Below, piece after piece: positions 16,775 through 25,090 of a stretch of 30,628 nucleotides of DNA (its first letter is position 1; every line of letters starts with the position of its first letter). Source of the stretch: Suilimivivens sp963638365 (GTDB taxonomy: Bacteria; Bacillota; Clostridia; Lachnospirales; Lachnospiraceae); assembly GCA_963638365.1 (NCBI GenBank), contig CAVHRK010000028.1, forward strand, positions 1 through 30,628, given 5' to 3'. The notes under the pieces were generated by a model. It was not told where the DNA came from and did not search any database. It saw only the letters and a program-made list of their open reading frames with translations. The position numbers and the translations under genes are program-made.

Positions 16775-19483
16775 CTATAAGCACTCTTCTATGTACTGCT
16801 CAAACTGCTCCTGACTCATTAGTACCTTGCGTGGCTTCGTCCCCTCTTCTTCACCGACGACACCGGCCTCACACAGCTGATCCATAATCCGGGCTGCACG
16901 ATTAAACCCGATCTTAAATACACGCTGTAACATACCGATGGATGCCTTATCCTTTTCAATGATAAACTGTGCCGCATCCACAAAGTACTGATCCCGTTCA
17001 TTACCGCTACCGGATCCGCCATGTCCATCACCCGAAGCAGCCCCCATGCTTTCCATCTTTTCCTGAATGTCGGAATCATAAATATTACCAAGCTGCTGAT
17101 TCTTTAAAAACTCCACAACGTCCGAAACTTCCTTATCGGAAACAAACGCTCCCTGTACCCGGACGGGCTTCGTATAACCCTGCGGATAAAACAACATATC
17201 GCCCTTACCCAAAAGCTTCTCCGCTCCGTTCATATCAAGGATGGTTCTTGAATCGACACCACTGGATACGCTGAATGCGATACGGCTTGGCATATTCGCC
17301 TTAATCAGGCCCGTAATAACATCTACGGAAGGACGCTGGGTCGCAATAATCAGATGGATTCCTGCCGCTCTGGCAAGCTGCGCCAGACGACAGATGGATT
17401 CCTCCACCTCGCCAGGAGATACCATCATCAGATCGGCAAGCTCGTCCACGATAATCACGATCTGCGGCATCTTTTTCGGAGCCTGCGGATCGCCCTTGGC
17501 AACCATATCTTCGACTTTCTTATTATATCCCTTAAGATCACGGACATTGAAATCTGCAAACTTCTGATAACGATCCGTCATCTCGGCAACGCCCCACTGC
17601 AGGGCAGCAGATGCTTTCTTGGGATCAGTCACAACCGGAATCATCAGATGTGGAATTCCGTTATAAACACTTAATTCCACCACCTTCGGATCCACCATAA
17701 TGAGTTTCACATCCGAAGGATCAGCCTTGTACAGAATACTCATGATCAGGGTATTGATACATACGGATTTACCGGAGCCTGTCGCACCGGCAATCAGCAT
17801 ATGTGGCATCTTCGCAATATCACTGACCACAACTCTTCCTGCAATATCCTTACCAACCGCAAATGCGATATTGGAGGGGAATTTCTTAAATTCATCGGTC
17901 TCAAGCAGTTCGCGTAATCCGACCGCGGTATTTTCTTTATTCGGAACCTCAATACCAATCGCTGCCTTACCTGGAATCGGTGCTTCAATACGAATGTCCG
18001 TAGCTGCAAGATTCAACTTGATATCATCGGCAAGCCCGACAATCTTGCTTACCTTAACCCCCTGCTCCGGCTGCAGTTCATAACGTGTCACGGCAGGTCC
18101 CTGACTAATATCTGTAATGGTTACCCGTACACCGAAGGTCTGCAAGGTCTGCTGCAGACGTTGTGCGGTTTCACGAAGCTCATTCCCGGCATTCTTATTC
18201 TGTTTTCCTGCGCTCTTTGTAAGGAGACTGATCAGCGGGAACTGATATTCCTTAGGTCGAACCGGCAGATTTGTGGAATTCTGTATCGTTTTCGGCTGCG
18301 GATCTGTCGTCCGTGGAATGCCAAACGGATCCTCTTTCGGAAGCTTCGCTGCCGGACGTGGTTTTACGGGTGCCGGTATATCCTCTTCTTCATAGGGGCT
18401 TACGATCTCTGAAATATCATCGCTCTGCCGCTCCTCAATCGCTTCGTTAATCCGGATCTTACTGAAATCAAAATCGCCGGACGGATCTTCATGGGTAATC
18501 ACCGTCTGAGCTGCTACTGACTGAGTAACTACTGACTGTGCAGCCACTGACTTCTGGTATGTATCTTCCGGTACGACTTCCTCTTCAATCTGCGTATGAG
18601 GTCTTTCCAGTTGTTCCTCAAAGTCGGACAGGTTAATCTCATGGATATCATCCCGTTCACGCACCACCGGCTCCTCATGGCGTTCTGCCGTAAGGGAGGT
18701 ATCCAGCATGACACCAGTCACCTTTTTATCCATACGAAGGATCTTCTGATCCTCCTTTTGCTCTTCCCTGAGTCTTCGTTCTTCCTCTCTCCGCTTCCGA
18801 AGCTCTTCTGCTTCTTCCCTGCGCTTCTGTGCGCGCTCCCTGCGGTATGCGGCATCTTCCCTGGAACGCTCATAAACCTTCTGGCTTCCATTCTTAACAC
18901 CCTTCATAAAGGACTTGTCCGTAATGACAATCAACGCAATAATAGCAATCACCAAAAGACTCAGCACGGTTCCGATCAGCCCTAAAAAATGATAGGCAAG
19001 ATAGGCAAAGGAACCTCCCAAAATTCCGCCACCGTTCCGGTTTGTACTGCACGCTTCATAAATCCCCTTAAAATCGTAGGAAGCAGCCTCCTGCGGTGCT
19101 TTTGTAAATAATTCGCACATCATACTGACGATCAGATATAAGCATACTGCCGCAATAATCTTCCTTGTGGCAATCATGTTACCACTGTTAATCATGGCAA
19201 ATGCTATGATCATAAACAGAAAAACCGGGATCAGATATGCAGTAAGTCCAAAGATACCGAACATCACCCCACTGATCGCATTTCCCATTACGCCCACAAT
19301 TCCAAAATTACATAAAAACAAAAAAACACACAACGCAAACAGGGCAATCAAAATCACTTCACTTTTGATTGCCACATCCATCGGCTCACTCTGACGCTGA
19401 TTACGGTTCCGGCTTCTGCCTGATGTGTTTGTTTTTCTGGTGCTATTGCTTTTTCTGGTGTTACTTTTCTTACTCTGTGCCAT
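16775..19483 (-). CDS. ftsK: FtsK/SpoIIIE DNA translocase
   Basis: A 902-residue DNA translocase. A basic Ser/Asn/Arg-rich N-terminus precedes four membrane helices (about 35–190). A long charged linker (about 200–440) follows, with a coiled-coil-like Glu/Arg-rich part at about 205–250. The motor has Walker A at GATGSGKS (Lys572) and Walker B at IIVDELADL (Asp680). A C-terminal gamma winged-helix domain (about 835–902, DQYFVDAAQFIIEKDKASIGMLQRVFKIGFNRAARIMDQL) would read chromosome-orientation sequences. The family includes FtsK (division) and SpoIIIE (pumping DNA into the forespore); length and context do not separate them. Start is supported by AAAGGG upstream, and its own promoter lies at 19531–19559. 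Confidence 0.97.
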   Translation of the reverse strand: MAQSKKSNTRKSNSTRKTNTSGRSRNRNQRQSEPMDVAIKSEVILIALFALCVFLFLCNFGIVGVMGNAISGVMFGIFGLTAYLIPVFLFMIIAFAMINSGNMIATRKIIAAVCLYLIVSMMCELFTKAPQEAASYDFKGIYEACSTNRNGGGILGGSFAYLAYHFLGLIGTVLSLLVIAIIALIVITDKSFMKGVKNGSQKVYERSREDAAYRRERAQKRREEAEELRKRREEERRLREEQKEDQKILRMDKKVTGVMLDTSLTAERHEEPVVRERDDIHEINLSDFEEQLERPHTQIEEEVVPEDTYQKSVAAQSVVTQSVAAQTVITHEDPSGDFDFSKIRINEAIEERQSDDISEIVSPYEEEDIPAPVKPRPAAKLPKEDPFGIPRTTDPQPKTIQNSTNLPVRPKEYQFPLISLLTKSAGKQNKNAGNELRETAQRLQQTLQTFGVRVTITDISQGPAVTRYELQPEQGVKVSKIVGLADDIKLNLAATDIRIEAPIPGKAAIGIEVPNKENTAVGLRELLETDEFKKFPSNIAFAVGKDIAGRVVVSDIAKMPHMLIAGATGSGKSVCINTLIMSILYKADPSDVKLIMVDPKVVELSVYNGIPHLMIPVVTDPKKASAALQWGVAEMTDRYQKFADFNVRDLKGYNKKVEDMVAKGDPQAPKKMPQIVIIVDELADLMMVSPGEVEESICRLAQLARAAGIHLIIATQRPSVDVITGLIKANMPSRIAFSVSSGVDSRTILDMNGAEKLLGKGDMLFYPQGYTKPVRVQGAFVSDKEVSDVVEFLKNQQLGNIYDSDIQEKMESMGAASGDGHGGSGSGNERDQYFVDAAQFIIEKDKASIGMLQRVFKIGFNRAARIMDQLCEAGVVGEEEGTKPRKVLMSQEQFEQYIEECL

Positions 19484-19524
19484 ACTACATCCCTTTCAGC
19501 ACTACATCTTGTGCTTACATAGTC

Positions 19525-20235
19525 TTAATTAGTATAGCATTTTTTCTTTTTGCTATCAATGAGAGAATGTAGTTTTTTCATGGCATCCCCGATTCCTCCG
19601 GTATCATTAATAATTCCTTCTTCAACCGCTTCCTTACCCACCAGGATCGTTCCGACATCCTTTGTCAGCATCTCGGTTTCCATCAGCAGTTCTTCAAAAC
19701 GCGCCCTCGTGATGTTGCAATGCTGGCAGACAAATCCGGTAATCCGATCCTGAATCTGCTTAAAATAGTCAAAGGTCTGTGGTACGCCAATCACCATACC
19801 GTTCATGCGCACCGGATGAATCACCATTGTTCCCGTCGGCACAATATAAGAGTAATCGGTACTGACCGCAATCGGAACACCAATCGAATGACTTCCTCCA
19901 AGCACCAGGGAAACCGTCGGCTTACTTAATGAAGCAATCATTTCCGCAATGGCAAGTCCCGCTTCCACATCTCCTCCCACCGTATTTAAAAGAATCAGTA
20001 CTCCGTCAATATTTTCACTGTCTTCAATTGCGGCAAGCTGCGGCAGAATATGTTCATACTTTGTGGTCTTGGAATTGCTTCCCAGATTATCATGTCCCTC
20101 GATTTCACCAATTACCGAAATCAGATGAATGGTATTTTCTTTTTCATTTTTATTTAAGGTCGCCTGTCCGGTTTCTTCAATTCTCCGGTCACGGTTCTTT
20201 TCTTCCTCTACCCTTTTATTCTGTTCGTTTTCCAC
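19525..20235 (-). CDS. tepA: ClpP-like serine protease, TepA type
   Basis: A 236-residue protein when begun at the GTG at 20235, which has GGGGAGG 8 nt upstream. An ATG at 20256 adds seven residues but lacks a ribosome site. The N-terminus (about 1–35) is highly charged, and the rest is a ClpP/crotonase-type fold. The TGGDV-type segment reads LNTVGGDVEAGLAIAEMI. The nucleophile segment is LVLGGSHSIGVPIAV, with the serine near residue 117, and VIHPVRM gives His140. A later Asp in MLTKDVGTI is the likely triad partner. TepA/YmfB proteins are ClpP relatives linked to secretion and spore germination in Bacillus. The Clostridia order tepA then ftsK is seen here. Catalysis is plausible from the triad residues. 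Confidence 0.88.
   Translation of the reverse strand: MENEQNKRVEEEKNRDRRIEETGQATLNKNEKENTIHLISVIGEIEGHDNLGSNSKTTKYEHILPQLAAIEDSENIDGVLILLNTVGGDVEAGLAIAEMIASLSKPTVSLVLGGSHSIGVPIAVSTDYSYIVPTGTMVIHPVRMNGMVIGVPQTFDYFKQIQDRITGFVCQHCNITRARFEELLMETEMLTKDVGTILVGKEAVEEGIINDTGGIGDAMKKLHSLIDSKKKKCYTN
19531..19559 (-). promoter_or_regulatory. Sigma-A promoter for ftsK inside tepA
   Basis: On the minus strand TTGATA (19559–19554), 17 nt, then TATACT (19536–19531). Both boxes match the vegetative consensus at five of six positions with ideal spacing. It lies in the last codons of tepA (Lys-rich tail), 48 nt upstream of the ftsK ATG, so ftsK can be made independently of the upstream genes. Confidence 0.65.
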
Positions 20236-20263
20236 GCGGTCTTCCTCCCCAAACATAATAAAT

Positions 20264-20288
20264 GCACCGGAAATTTCCTTTCCGATGC
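20264..20288 (-). terminator. Hairpin before tepA, possible terminator
   Basis: A 10-bp stem (GCATCGGAAA with TTTCCGGTGC, one G·U pair) around a 5-nt loop on the minus strand, followed by ATTTATTATG, which is only moderately U-rich. It lies between the upstream membrane-protein stop and tepA. It could terminate weakly or attenuate tepA; the T-run is poor. Confidence 0.45.
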
Positions 20289-20334
20289 GTTTATTATGTC
20301 CTTAATAAGGATTCTTATTCGTATGTAACTGCCT

Positions 20335-21570
20335 CTAACCTTTCCGGTCCCTTTCCTCCATTTCATCAAGCTTCCGATCAAATGCAAGCATATCATCCAT
20401 ATTGATTTCAATATCAAAATCAAGCTGTCGGGAAACGTGCTTTTTCGGTCCCGGCAGAGGATTCTCCAGATATTTCACCTTTCTTCCATCCGGAGCCGTA
20501 AAGAAATCCGGATTCTCTAACTGCTTTTCTTCCCCGGTCAGTTCATCCGGAAAACGCCAGTCTTCCGAATCATCGTCCGGATCAAACCGCCAGTCTTCCG
20601 GTACGGCAGGTGATTCTTCTACCTTCTGTTCTGTTATTTCCTGCCCGGAAGCCTTCCATTCCTCTCTGTGCTTGTTATAACAGGCCCAACCGGCATTGCA
20701 GAGCATTCCAAGGAGAATGACTGCTATGACATAAATTACATATTTCAATTCCAGCCCCTGACATGTTCCCGGCAGATCCTTAAGCTGTCGAATCCACCAG
20801 ATGATCTGGCCGGGTATTGTTTCTCCGGATATTCCGGTATACTTCATGAGCATTGCAAATGTTGCAGGAAGCATTCCGAGGATTACAAGAAAAGCCTGTA
20901 AAAATGTAGACATGACCTGATTTTGATCTTCCAAAGGCTCCTGATCCTGTTTTCTGATGAGTTCCTTCGTTGAAAGATGCGTCTTTATCAGCACTCCCAC
21001 AAGCAGAATTACCAGAAGGAATCCTGCATAGTTCCAGATGCAGACCACTCCAAGATATCCCCCCAGCAGGAGCAGATATAATCCACAGATAAAGCTTTTC
21101 TGCCACCCCTTTTCTTTCGAAAGAGTATAAAAGCCACCGATCATAAGAAAAACCAATCCAAAATGAAAAAGATAAAAGCTGACCGGCTCCGCATTTCCCG
21201 TTGCAATCAGTATAGACGGAATTGCTGCAAGAATCGTTGTTGAAAAGAAGGCTGCCGGTTCTCCGTACAGGCAGCACATGGCACGTAAAAAGAAATACAG
21301 TGCTGCCACCTGTAAAACTCCCTGTAATACCAGCACGGCTTCCAGATGATTTCCACATAACGCCAACAGCTTTGATAATATATCCGTGTAGGCTAAGGCC
21401 AATCCGGAAGAAAGTACAGGTGTACTCTCTTCTGCCCTGATCATGGCGTGTTCATAATATCCATAATAATCGGTAACCATATTCCAGTGGAGAAATACAT
21501 ATAATGCACGAACTCCCGCCACCAATATGGTCCATATAATGATTGAAGCTCTCCGTTTCTTACTCTTCAC
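20335..21570 (-). CDS. Conserved membrane protein, unknown function
   Basis: A 411-residue protein with about eight hydrophobic helices in residues 10–300, then a charged cytoplasmic tail (about 305–411). Early residues have a short extracytoplasmic loop after helix 1 (NMVTDYYGYYEHAM), loosely like GT39/PMT-type glycosyltransferases or ArnT-like proteins, but the catalytic acidic pairs are not clear, so I do not assign that activity. The tail contains a duplicated DWRF motif (EDWRFDPDDDSEDWRFPDEL) and a block LENPLPGPKKHV then LDFDIEINMDD that looks like a linear binding motif. The start is GTG with GGGGG 5 nt upstream. A 6-bp hairpin sits just before it. It follows metY by 54 nt. Confidence 0.8.
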   Translation of the reverse strand: MKSKKRRASIIIWTILVAGVRALYVFLHWNMVTDYYGYYEHAMIRAEESTPVLSSGLALAYTDILSKLLALCGNHLEAVLVLQGVLQVAALYFFLRAMCCLYGEPAAFFSTTILAAIPSILIATGNAEPVSFYLFHFGLVFLMIGGFYTLSKEKGWQKSFICGLYLLLLGGYLGVVCIWNYAGFLLVILLVGVLIKTHLSTKELIRKQDQEPLEDQNQVMSTFLQAFLVILGMLPATFAMLMKYTGISGETIPGQIIWWIRQLKDLPGTCQGLELKYVIYVIAVILLGMLCNAGWACYNKHREEWKASGQEITEQKVEESPAVPEDWRFDPDDDSEDWRFPDELTGEEKQLENPDFFTAPDGRKVKYLENPLPGPKKHVSRQLDFDIEINMDDMLAFDRKLDEMEERDRKG

Positions 21571-21580
21571 ATTATCCCCC

Positions 21581-21598
21581 GCATGCCTTTAAGCATGC
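21581..21598. other. GCATGC inverted repeat upstream of membrane gene
   Basis: GCATGC (21581–21586), a 6-nt spacer, then GCATGC (21593–21598). The 6-bp stem sits directly upstream of the GGGGG ribosome site of the membrane-protein gene. There is no T-run, so it is not a good terminator. A role in protecting or occluding the start is possible but unproven. Confidence 0.5.
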
Positions 21599-21624
21599 CA
21601 CATTGCTGAAATAAAATTTAGAGC

Positions 21625-22908
21625 TTAAACACAGCTCAATGCATAATCAAGATCTGCAATAATGTCCTTTACATTCTCAATTCCAACGGAAAAACGAATC
21701 AGATCCGGCGCTACTCCGGCTTCCTTCAACTGTTCGTCTGTCATCTGACGATGCGTGTGGCTTGCCGGATGAAGAACGCAGGTCCGCGCGTCTGCCACAT
21801 GCGTCACAATAGCTGCCAGCTTCAAGTGTGCCATCATTTCTTCTGCGGCTGCTCTTCCACCCTTTAATCCAAAAGAAACAACCCCACAGGTTCCATTCGG
21901 CATATACTTCTTCGCAAGTTCATAGTATTTGTTGGATTTAAGTCCCGGATAATTTACCCAGGCTACCTTTTCATGACTTTCCAGGAATTCAGCTACCTTC
22001 TGCGCATTATAGCAATGACGTTCCATACGGAGCGGCAGAGTTTCCAGACCGATATTTAATAAAAACGCATCGTGCGGTGACTGCACAGAGCCAAGGTCAC
22101 GCATTAACTGTACCGTCGCTTTCGTTATGTATGCCGCTTTTCCGAATTTCTCCACATAAGTTACTCCATGATAAGAGTCATCCGGCTTGCAAAGTCCCGG
22201 GAATTTCTCCGGATATCTGGAGAAATCAAAGTTACCGGAATCCACAATTGCCCCACCAATTGTCATCGCATGACCATCCATATACTTAGTAGTGGAATGG
22301 GTTACGATATCCACGCCAAACCGGAATGGATTACAATTAATCGGTGTTGCAAAGGTATTATCTACAATGAGTGGCACCTCATGATCATGCGCCGCTTTTG
22401 CAAACTTCTCAAAATCAAGAACAACCAGTGCCGGATTGGCAATGGATTCTGCCATAACACACTTGGTATTCGGACGGAATGCCTTGTTAATCTCTTCAAT
22501 CGGCCAGTCCGGATCCACTACCGTACACTCAATTCCCATTTTCTTCATGGTTACAACAAGCAGATTGAAGGTTCCCCCATAAACCATGGAAGACATCACC
22601 ACATGGTCTCCTGCCTCACAGATATTAAATACCGCATAATAGTTTGCTGCCTGACCGGATGAAGTAAGCATGGCTGCCACACCACCCTCTAATTCACAGA
22701 TTTTCTCTGCAACATAATCATTCGTCGGGTTCTGGAGTCTGGAATAAAAGTATCCGGATTCTTCCAGATCAAACAACTTTCCCATCTGCTCCGAAGTTTC
22801 ATACTTAAAGGTAGTACTCTGATAAATCGGAAGAATTCTCGGTTCCCCGTTCTTTGGCTGCCAGCCTGCCTGTACGCAGATCGTTTCTTTTTCGTAATCC
22901 CTGTTCAT
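21625..22908 (-). CDS. metY: O-acetylhomoserine sulfhydrylase (MetY type)
   Basis: A 427-residue PLP enzyme of the Cys/Met-metabolism family, taken from the ATG at 22908, which has GGGGG 6 nt upstream; an ATG at 22920 has none. The substrate and PLP-phosphate region SRLQNPTNDYVAEKICELEGG lies near residues 55–75 and SSGQAANYYAVFNI is near 85. The Schiff-base lysine sits in HSTTKYMDGH (about Lys208). It joins O-acetylhomoserine with sulfide (or methanethiol) to make homocysteine or methionine. The family cannot be split finely by eye, but length and the PIYQSTTFKYETSEQMGKLFDLEE start favour MetY. Upstream is yebC, 40 nt away; only a short leader exists, so no SAM riboswitch fits. Confidence 0.92.
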   Translation of the reverse strand: MNRDYEKETICVQAGWQPKNGEPRILPIYQSTTFKYETSEQMGKLFDLEESGYFYSRLQNPTNDYVAEKICELEGGVAAMLTSSGQAANYYAVFNICEAGDHVVMSSMVYGGTFNLLVVTMKKMGIECTVVDPDWPIEEINKAFRPNTKCVMAESIANPALVVLDFEKFAKAAHDHEVPLIVDNTFATPINCNPFRFGVDIVTHSTTKYMDGHAMTIGGAIVDSGNFDFSRYPEKFPGLCKPDDSYHGVTYVEKFGKAAYITKATVQLMRDLGSVQSPHDAFLLNIGLETLPLRMERHCYNAQKVAEFLESHEKVAWVNYPGLKSNKYYELAKKYMPNGTCGVVSFGLKGGRAAAEEMMAHLKLAAIVTHVADARTCVLHPASHTHRQMTDEQLKEAGVAPDLIRFSVGIENVKDIIADLDYALSCV

Positions 22909-22948
22909 TTTTGCCCCCATATTTTAAATCTATTATAAGTAGATCCTT

Positions 22949-23677
22949 TTATTCATCCCAGTTATGATATACCGCCTGTACATCATCATCTTCATCCAAC
23001 AGATCCAGCGTTCTCTGCAGATTCTTCACCGCAGTTTCATCGGTGAGCTCTACATAGTTCTGGGGAATCATGGTTACTTCGGAAGATGCCATTTCTATTC
23101 CGGCATCCTGTAATGCCTTTAATACGGCATCAAAATCATCCGGGGAGGTAAGAATTTCAAAGCTGTCCTCTTCTTCTGAGAAATCCTCTGCGCCCGCATC
23201 TAAGGCAAGCATCATCAACTCATCCGCATCTCCATCGTATTCTTCCTTATCAATGATGATCTGTCCCTTCTTATCAAACATAAAGGAAACGCATCCCGGT
23301 GTACCTACATTGCCGTTGCCCTTGGTAAATGCATTACGCACATTGGCTGCGGTACGGTTCTGGTTGTCGGTAAGTGCATCAACGATAATAGCGATTCCGT
23401 TCGGTCCGTATCCTTCATATGTAACATACTTGTAGTTAACGCTTCCGTCATCTCCGGCTGCTTTCTTGATTCCACGGTCAATCGTATCGTTCGGCATATT
23501 GTTGGCCTTTGCCTTCGCAATGACCTGTGCAAGCTTGGAATTATTCGCCGGATCCGGTCCGCCTTCCTTTACGGCAACTGCGATTTCTCTGCCGATAATG
23601 GTAAAAATCTTACCCTTTGCGGCATCGTTTTTCTCCTTCTTATGCTTAATGTTTGCAAATTTTGAATGTCCTGACAT
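22949..23677 (-). CDS. YebC/PmpR-family regulatory protein
   Basis: A 242-residue YebC/TACO1-family protein. The start MSGHSKFANIKHKKEKNDAAKGKIFT and the three-domain layout are diagnostic, including an acidic C-terminal third (DEDDDVQAVYHNWDE). The family was first called a transcription regulator. Recent work ties it to translation of difficult peptide stretches on the ribosome, so the DNA-binding name should be read with care. It follows the CorC-like gene by 20 nt and precedes metY by 40 nt, with a standard short spacing that suggests one transcript starting at the promoter near 24631. Confidence 0.96.
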   Translation of the reverse strand: MSGHSKFANIKHKKEKNDAAKGKIFTIIGREIAVAVKEGGPDPANNSKLAQVIAKAKANNMPNDTIDRGIKKAAGDDGSVNYKYVTYEGYGPNGIAIIVDALTDNQNRTAANVRNAFTKGNGNVGTPGCVSFMFDKKGQIIIDKEEYDGDADELMMLALDAGAEDFSEEEDSFEILTSPDDFDAVLKALQDAGIEMASSEVTMIPQNYVELTDETAVKNLQRTLDLLDEDDDVQAVYHNWDE

Positions 23678-23697
23678 ACCTGTACTCCTCTTTTCAT

Positions 23698-24591
23698 CTA
23701 TTCGTTTTTTATAGTGACATTTTGCTGTGGTTCCTGCTTCTTTTTCGTAACAAGAACACTCTTTATCATCTTATGCTCTACAGACAGAATTTTGAAATTG
23801 TAGCCATCCACGTCTACGGAAAAGTCTTCGTTTTCCTCCGGGATCTTATCCATCTTAGAGATCATAAAGCCATTTAATGTTTCAAACTCCTCCTCATGGA
23901 AGGAAATGTGGAACCGTTCTTCCAGCTCCTTAAGCGGCGTGATTCCATCAATAATATATTCATCCTTATTGCCGGTTTCTGCGATATACTGTTCATCTTC
24001 GTCGTACTCATCCTGAATGTTGCCGACGATTTCTTCCAGAATATCTTCCATGGCAAGAACACCCTTGGTCTGTCCATATTCATCCACGACAATCACCATC
24101 TGGGTTTTGGTCCTCTGCATCATCCGGAACAGATCGGCAATATTCTTGGTCTCCGGAATTACCATGGCTTCACGCAGAAGTCCTTCGATGCTTCCAACGC
24201 TCTTGCCGGCATTTTCTTCCTTACGGTCTGCAACAATGGCATCACGGAAATGCAGGATCCCGACGATCTCATCAATATTTTCATGATAAACCGGGAAGCG
24301 GCTTTTACCCGCATCCAGCATCTGGGTTATGGCATCCTCCAACAGGGTATCCTGATCGATGGCAAGAATGTTCTTACGGTTCGTCATGATATCCTTTGCC
24401 TCTTTATCTCCGAACTCAAAAATGTTCGTAATCATTTCTGCTTCCGTCGCCTGAAACACGCCCTGCTCATGGCCTTCGTTCACCATCGAAATAATTTCCT
24501 CAGTTACATGGTCCGAATTGTCATTGCCCAGCTTTTTCAGGTGATGCCAGAAATTCTTTACGGAATTTGCCGAAGATGCATCATCTTCCAT
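23698..24591 (-). CDS. CorC-like CBS-domain protein
   Basis: A 297-residue protein with two CBS domains (about residues 67–120 and 130–195, with FPVYHENIDEIVGILHFRDAI and VIVVDEYGQTKGVLAMEDILEEIVGNIQDEYDEDEQY). A C-terminal CorC_HlyC accessory domain (about 205–290) follows. The N-terminal membrane DUF21 (CNNM) domain of the longer HlyC/CorC proteins is absent. It begins instead with a soluble helical lead (MEDDASSANSVKNFWHHL). CorC-type proteins are associated with magnesium and cobalt handling and sense nucleotides through the CBS pair. AAAGGAG lies upstream of the ATG, and a strong promoter sits at 24631–24659. Confidence 0.92.
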   Translation of the reverse strand: MEDDASSANSVKNFWHHLKKLGNDNSDHVTEEIISMVNEGHEQGVFQATEAEMITNIFEFGDKEAKDIMTNRKNILAIDQDTLLEDAITQMLDAGKSRFPVYHENIDEIVGILHFRDAIVADRKEENAGKSVGSIEGLLREAMVIPETKNIADLFRMMQRTKTQMVIVVDEYGQTKGVLAMEDILEEIVGNIQDEYDEDEQYIAETGNKDEYIIDGITPLKELEERFHISFHEEEFETLNGFMISKMDKIPEENEDFSVDVDGYNFKILSVEHKMIKSVLVTKKKQEPQQNVTIKNE

Positions 24592-24630
24592 TTTTTCATC
24601 TCCTTTGTATCGTATAAAACATCAGATTAA

Positions 24631-24659
24631 ACTATAACATTTCCTCTTAATATCGTCAA
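24631..24659 (-). promoter_or_regulatory. Strong sigma-A promoter for corC-like gene
   Basis: Minus-strand TTGACG (24659–24654), 17 nt, then TATAGT (24636–24631), with a TG immediately upstream of the -10 at the extended position (TGT then TATAGT). The -35 matches five of six and the -10 five of six. The ATG of the CorC-like gene is 39 nt beyond the -10, which leaves a normal leader. Confidence 0.65.
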
Positions 24660-24670
24660 GCAGACTGCGC

Positions 24671-25012
24671 TTATGTACACAGCTCTAAGCTGATCATCAG
24701 TCCCTTGTTTACCTGATGCATCATTTCTTCATCCAGATGACACACGCGGTCCTTCAACCGTCTCTTATCCACGGTCCGTAACTGTTCTAACAAAATCACC
24801 GAATCGCGTTCCATATCATACCGCTTTGCACTCAGCTCAATGTGCGTCGGTAGCTTTGCTTTATTCTGTTTTGAAGTGATGGCTGCAACAATGATGGTCG
24901 GACTGTGTTTATTGCCCACATCATTCTGTACAATCAGTACGGGACGGATTCCTCCCTGTTCTGAGCCAACCACCGGTCTTAAATCGCAATAATATACATC
25001 TCCACGTCTCAT
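24671..25012 (-). CDS. mazF: MazF/NdoA-like endoribonuclease toxin
   Basis: A 113-residue protein matching the PemK/MazF family, ribosome-independent, sequence-specific mRNA interferases. The start MRRGDVYYCDLRPVVGSEQGG, the segment RPVLIVQNDVGNKHSPTIIVAAIT and the RDSVILLEQLRTVDKRRL block (with a conserved Glu–Gln–x–Arg) are typical of Bacillus NdoA. AAGGG lies 6 nt before the ATG. No ORF for a MazE-like antitoxin lies in the 78 nt between this gene and nnr, so its partner, if any, is elsewhere. In Bacillus the order is alr–ndoAI–ndoA; here alr and the antitoxin are absent from this spot. Confidence 0.93.
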   Translation of the reverse strand: MRRGDVYYCDLRPVVGSEQGGIRPVLIVQNDVGNKHSPTIIVAAITSKQNKAKLPTHIELSAKRYDMERDSVILLEQLRTVDKRRLKDRVCHLDEEMMHQVNKGLMISLELCT

Positions 25013-25090
25013 AATAATCCCTTCGTTCCAAACTGGTTTCCTTTTTCAGTAGTAAGTATAGCCGGATTGTCCGAAAGGTATACTTTGAAT

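Noticed and set aside
21581..21598. Terminator after metY
   Set aside because: The GCATGC hairpin has no T-run on either strand and sits against the next ribosome site.
22909..22948. SAM riboswitch ahead of metY
   Set aside because: Only 40 nt separate yebC and metY, far too little for any known SAM aptamer.
23896..24630. 244-residue plus-strand frame opposite the CorC-like gene
   Set aside because: Complementary shadow of a well-supported CBS-domain gene with no recognisable motif.
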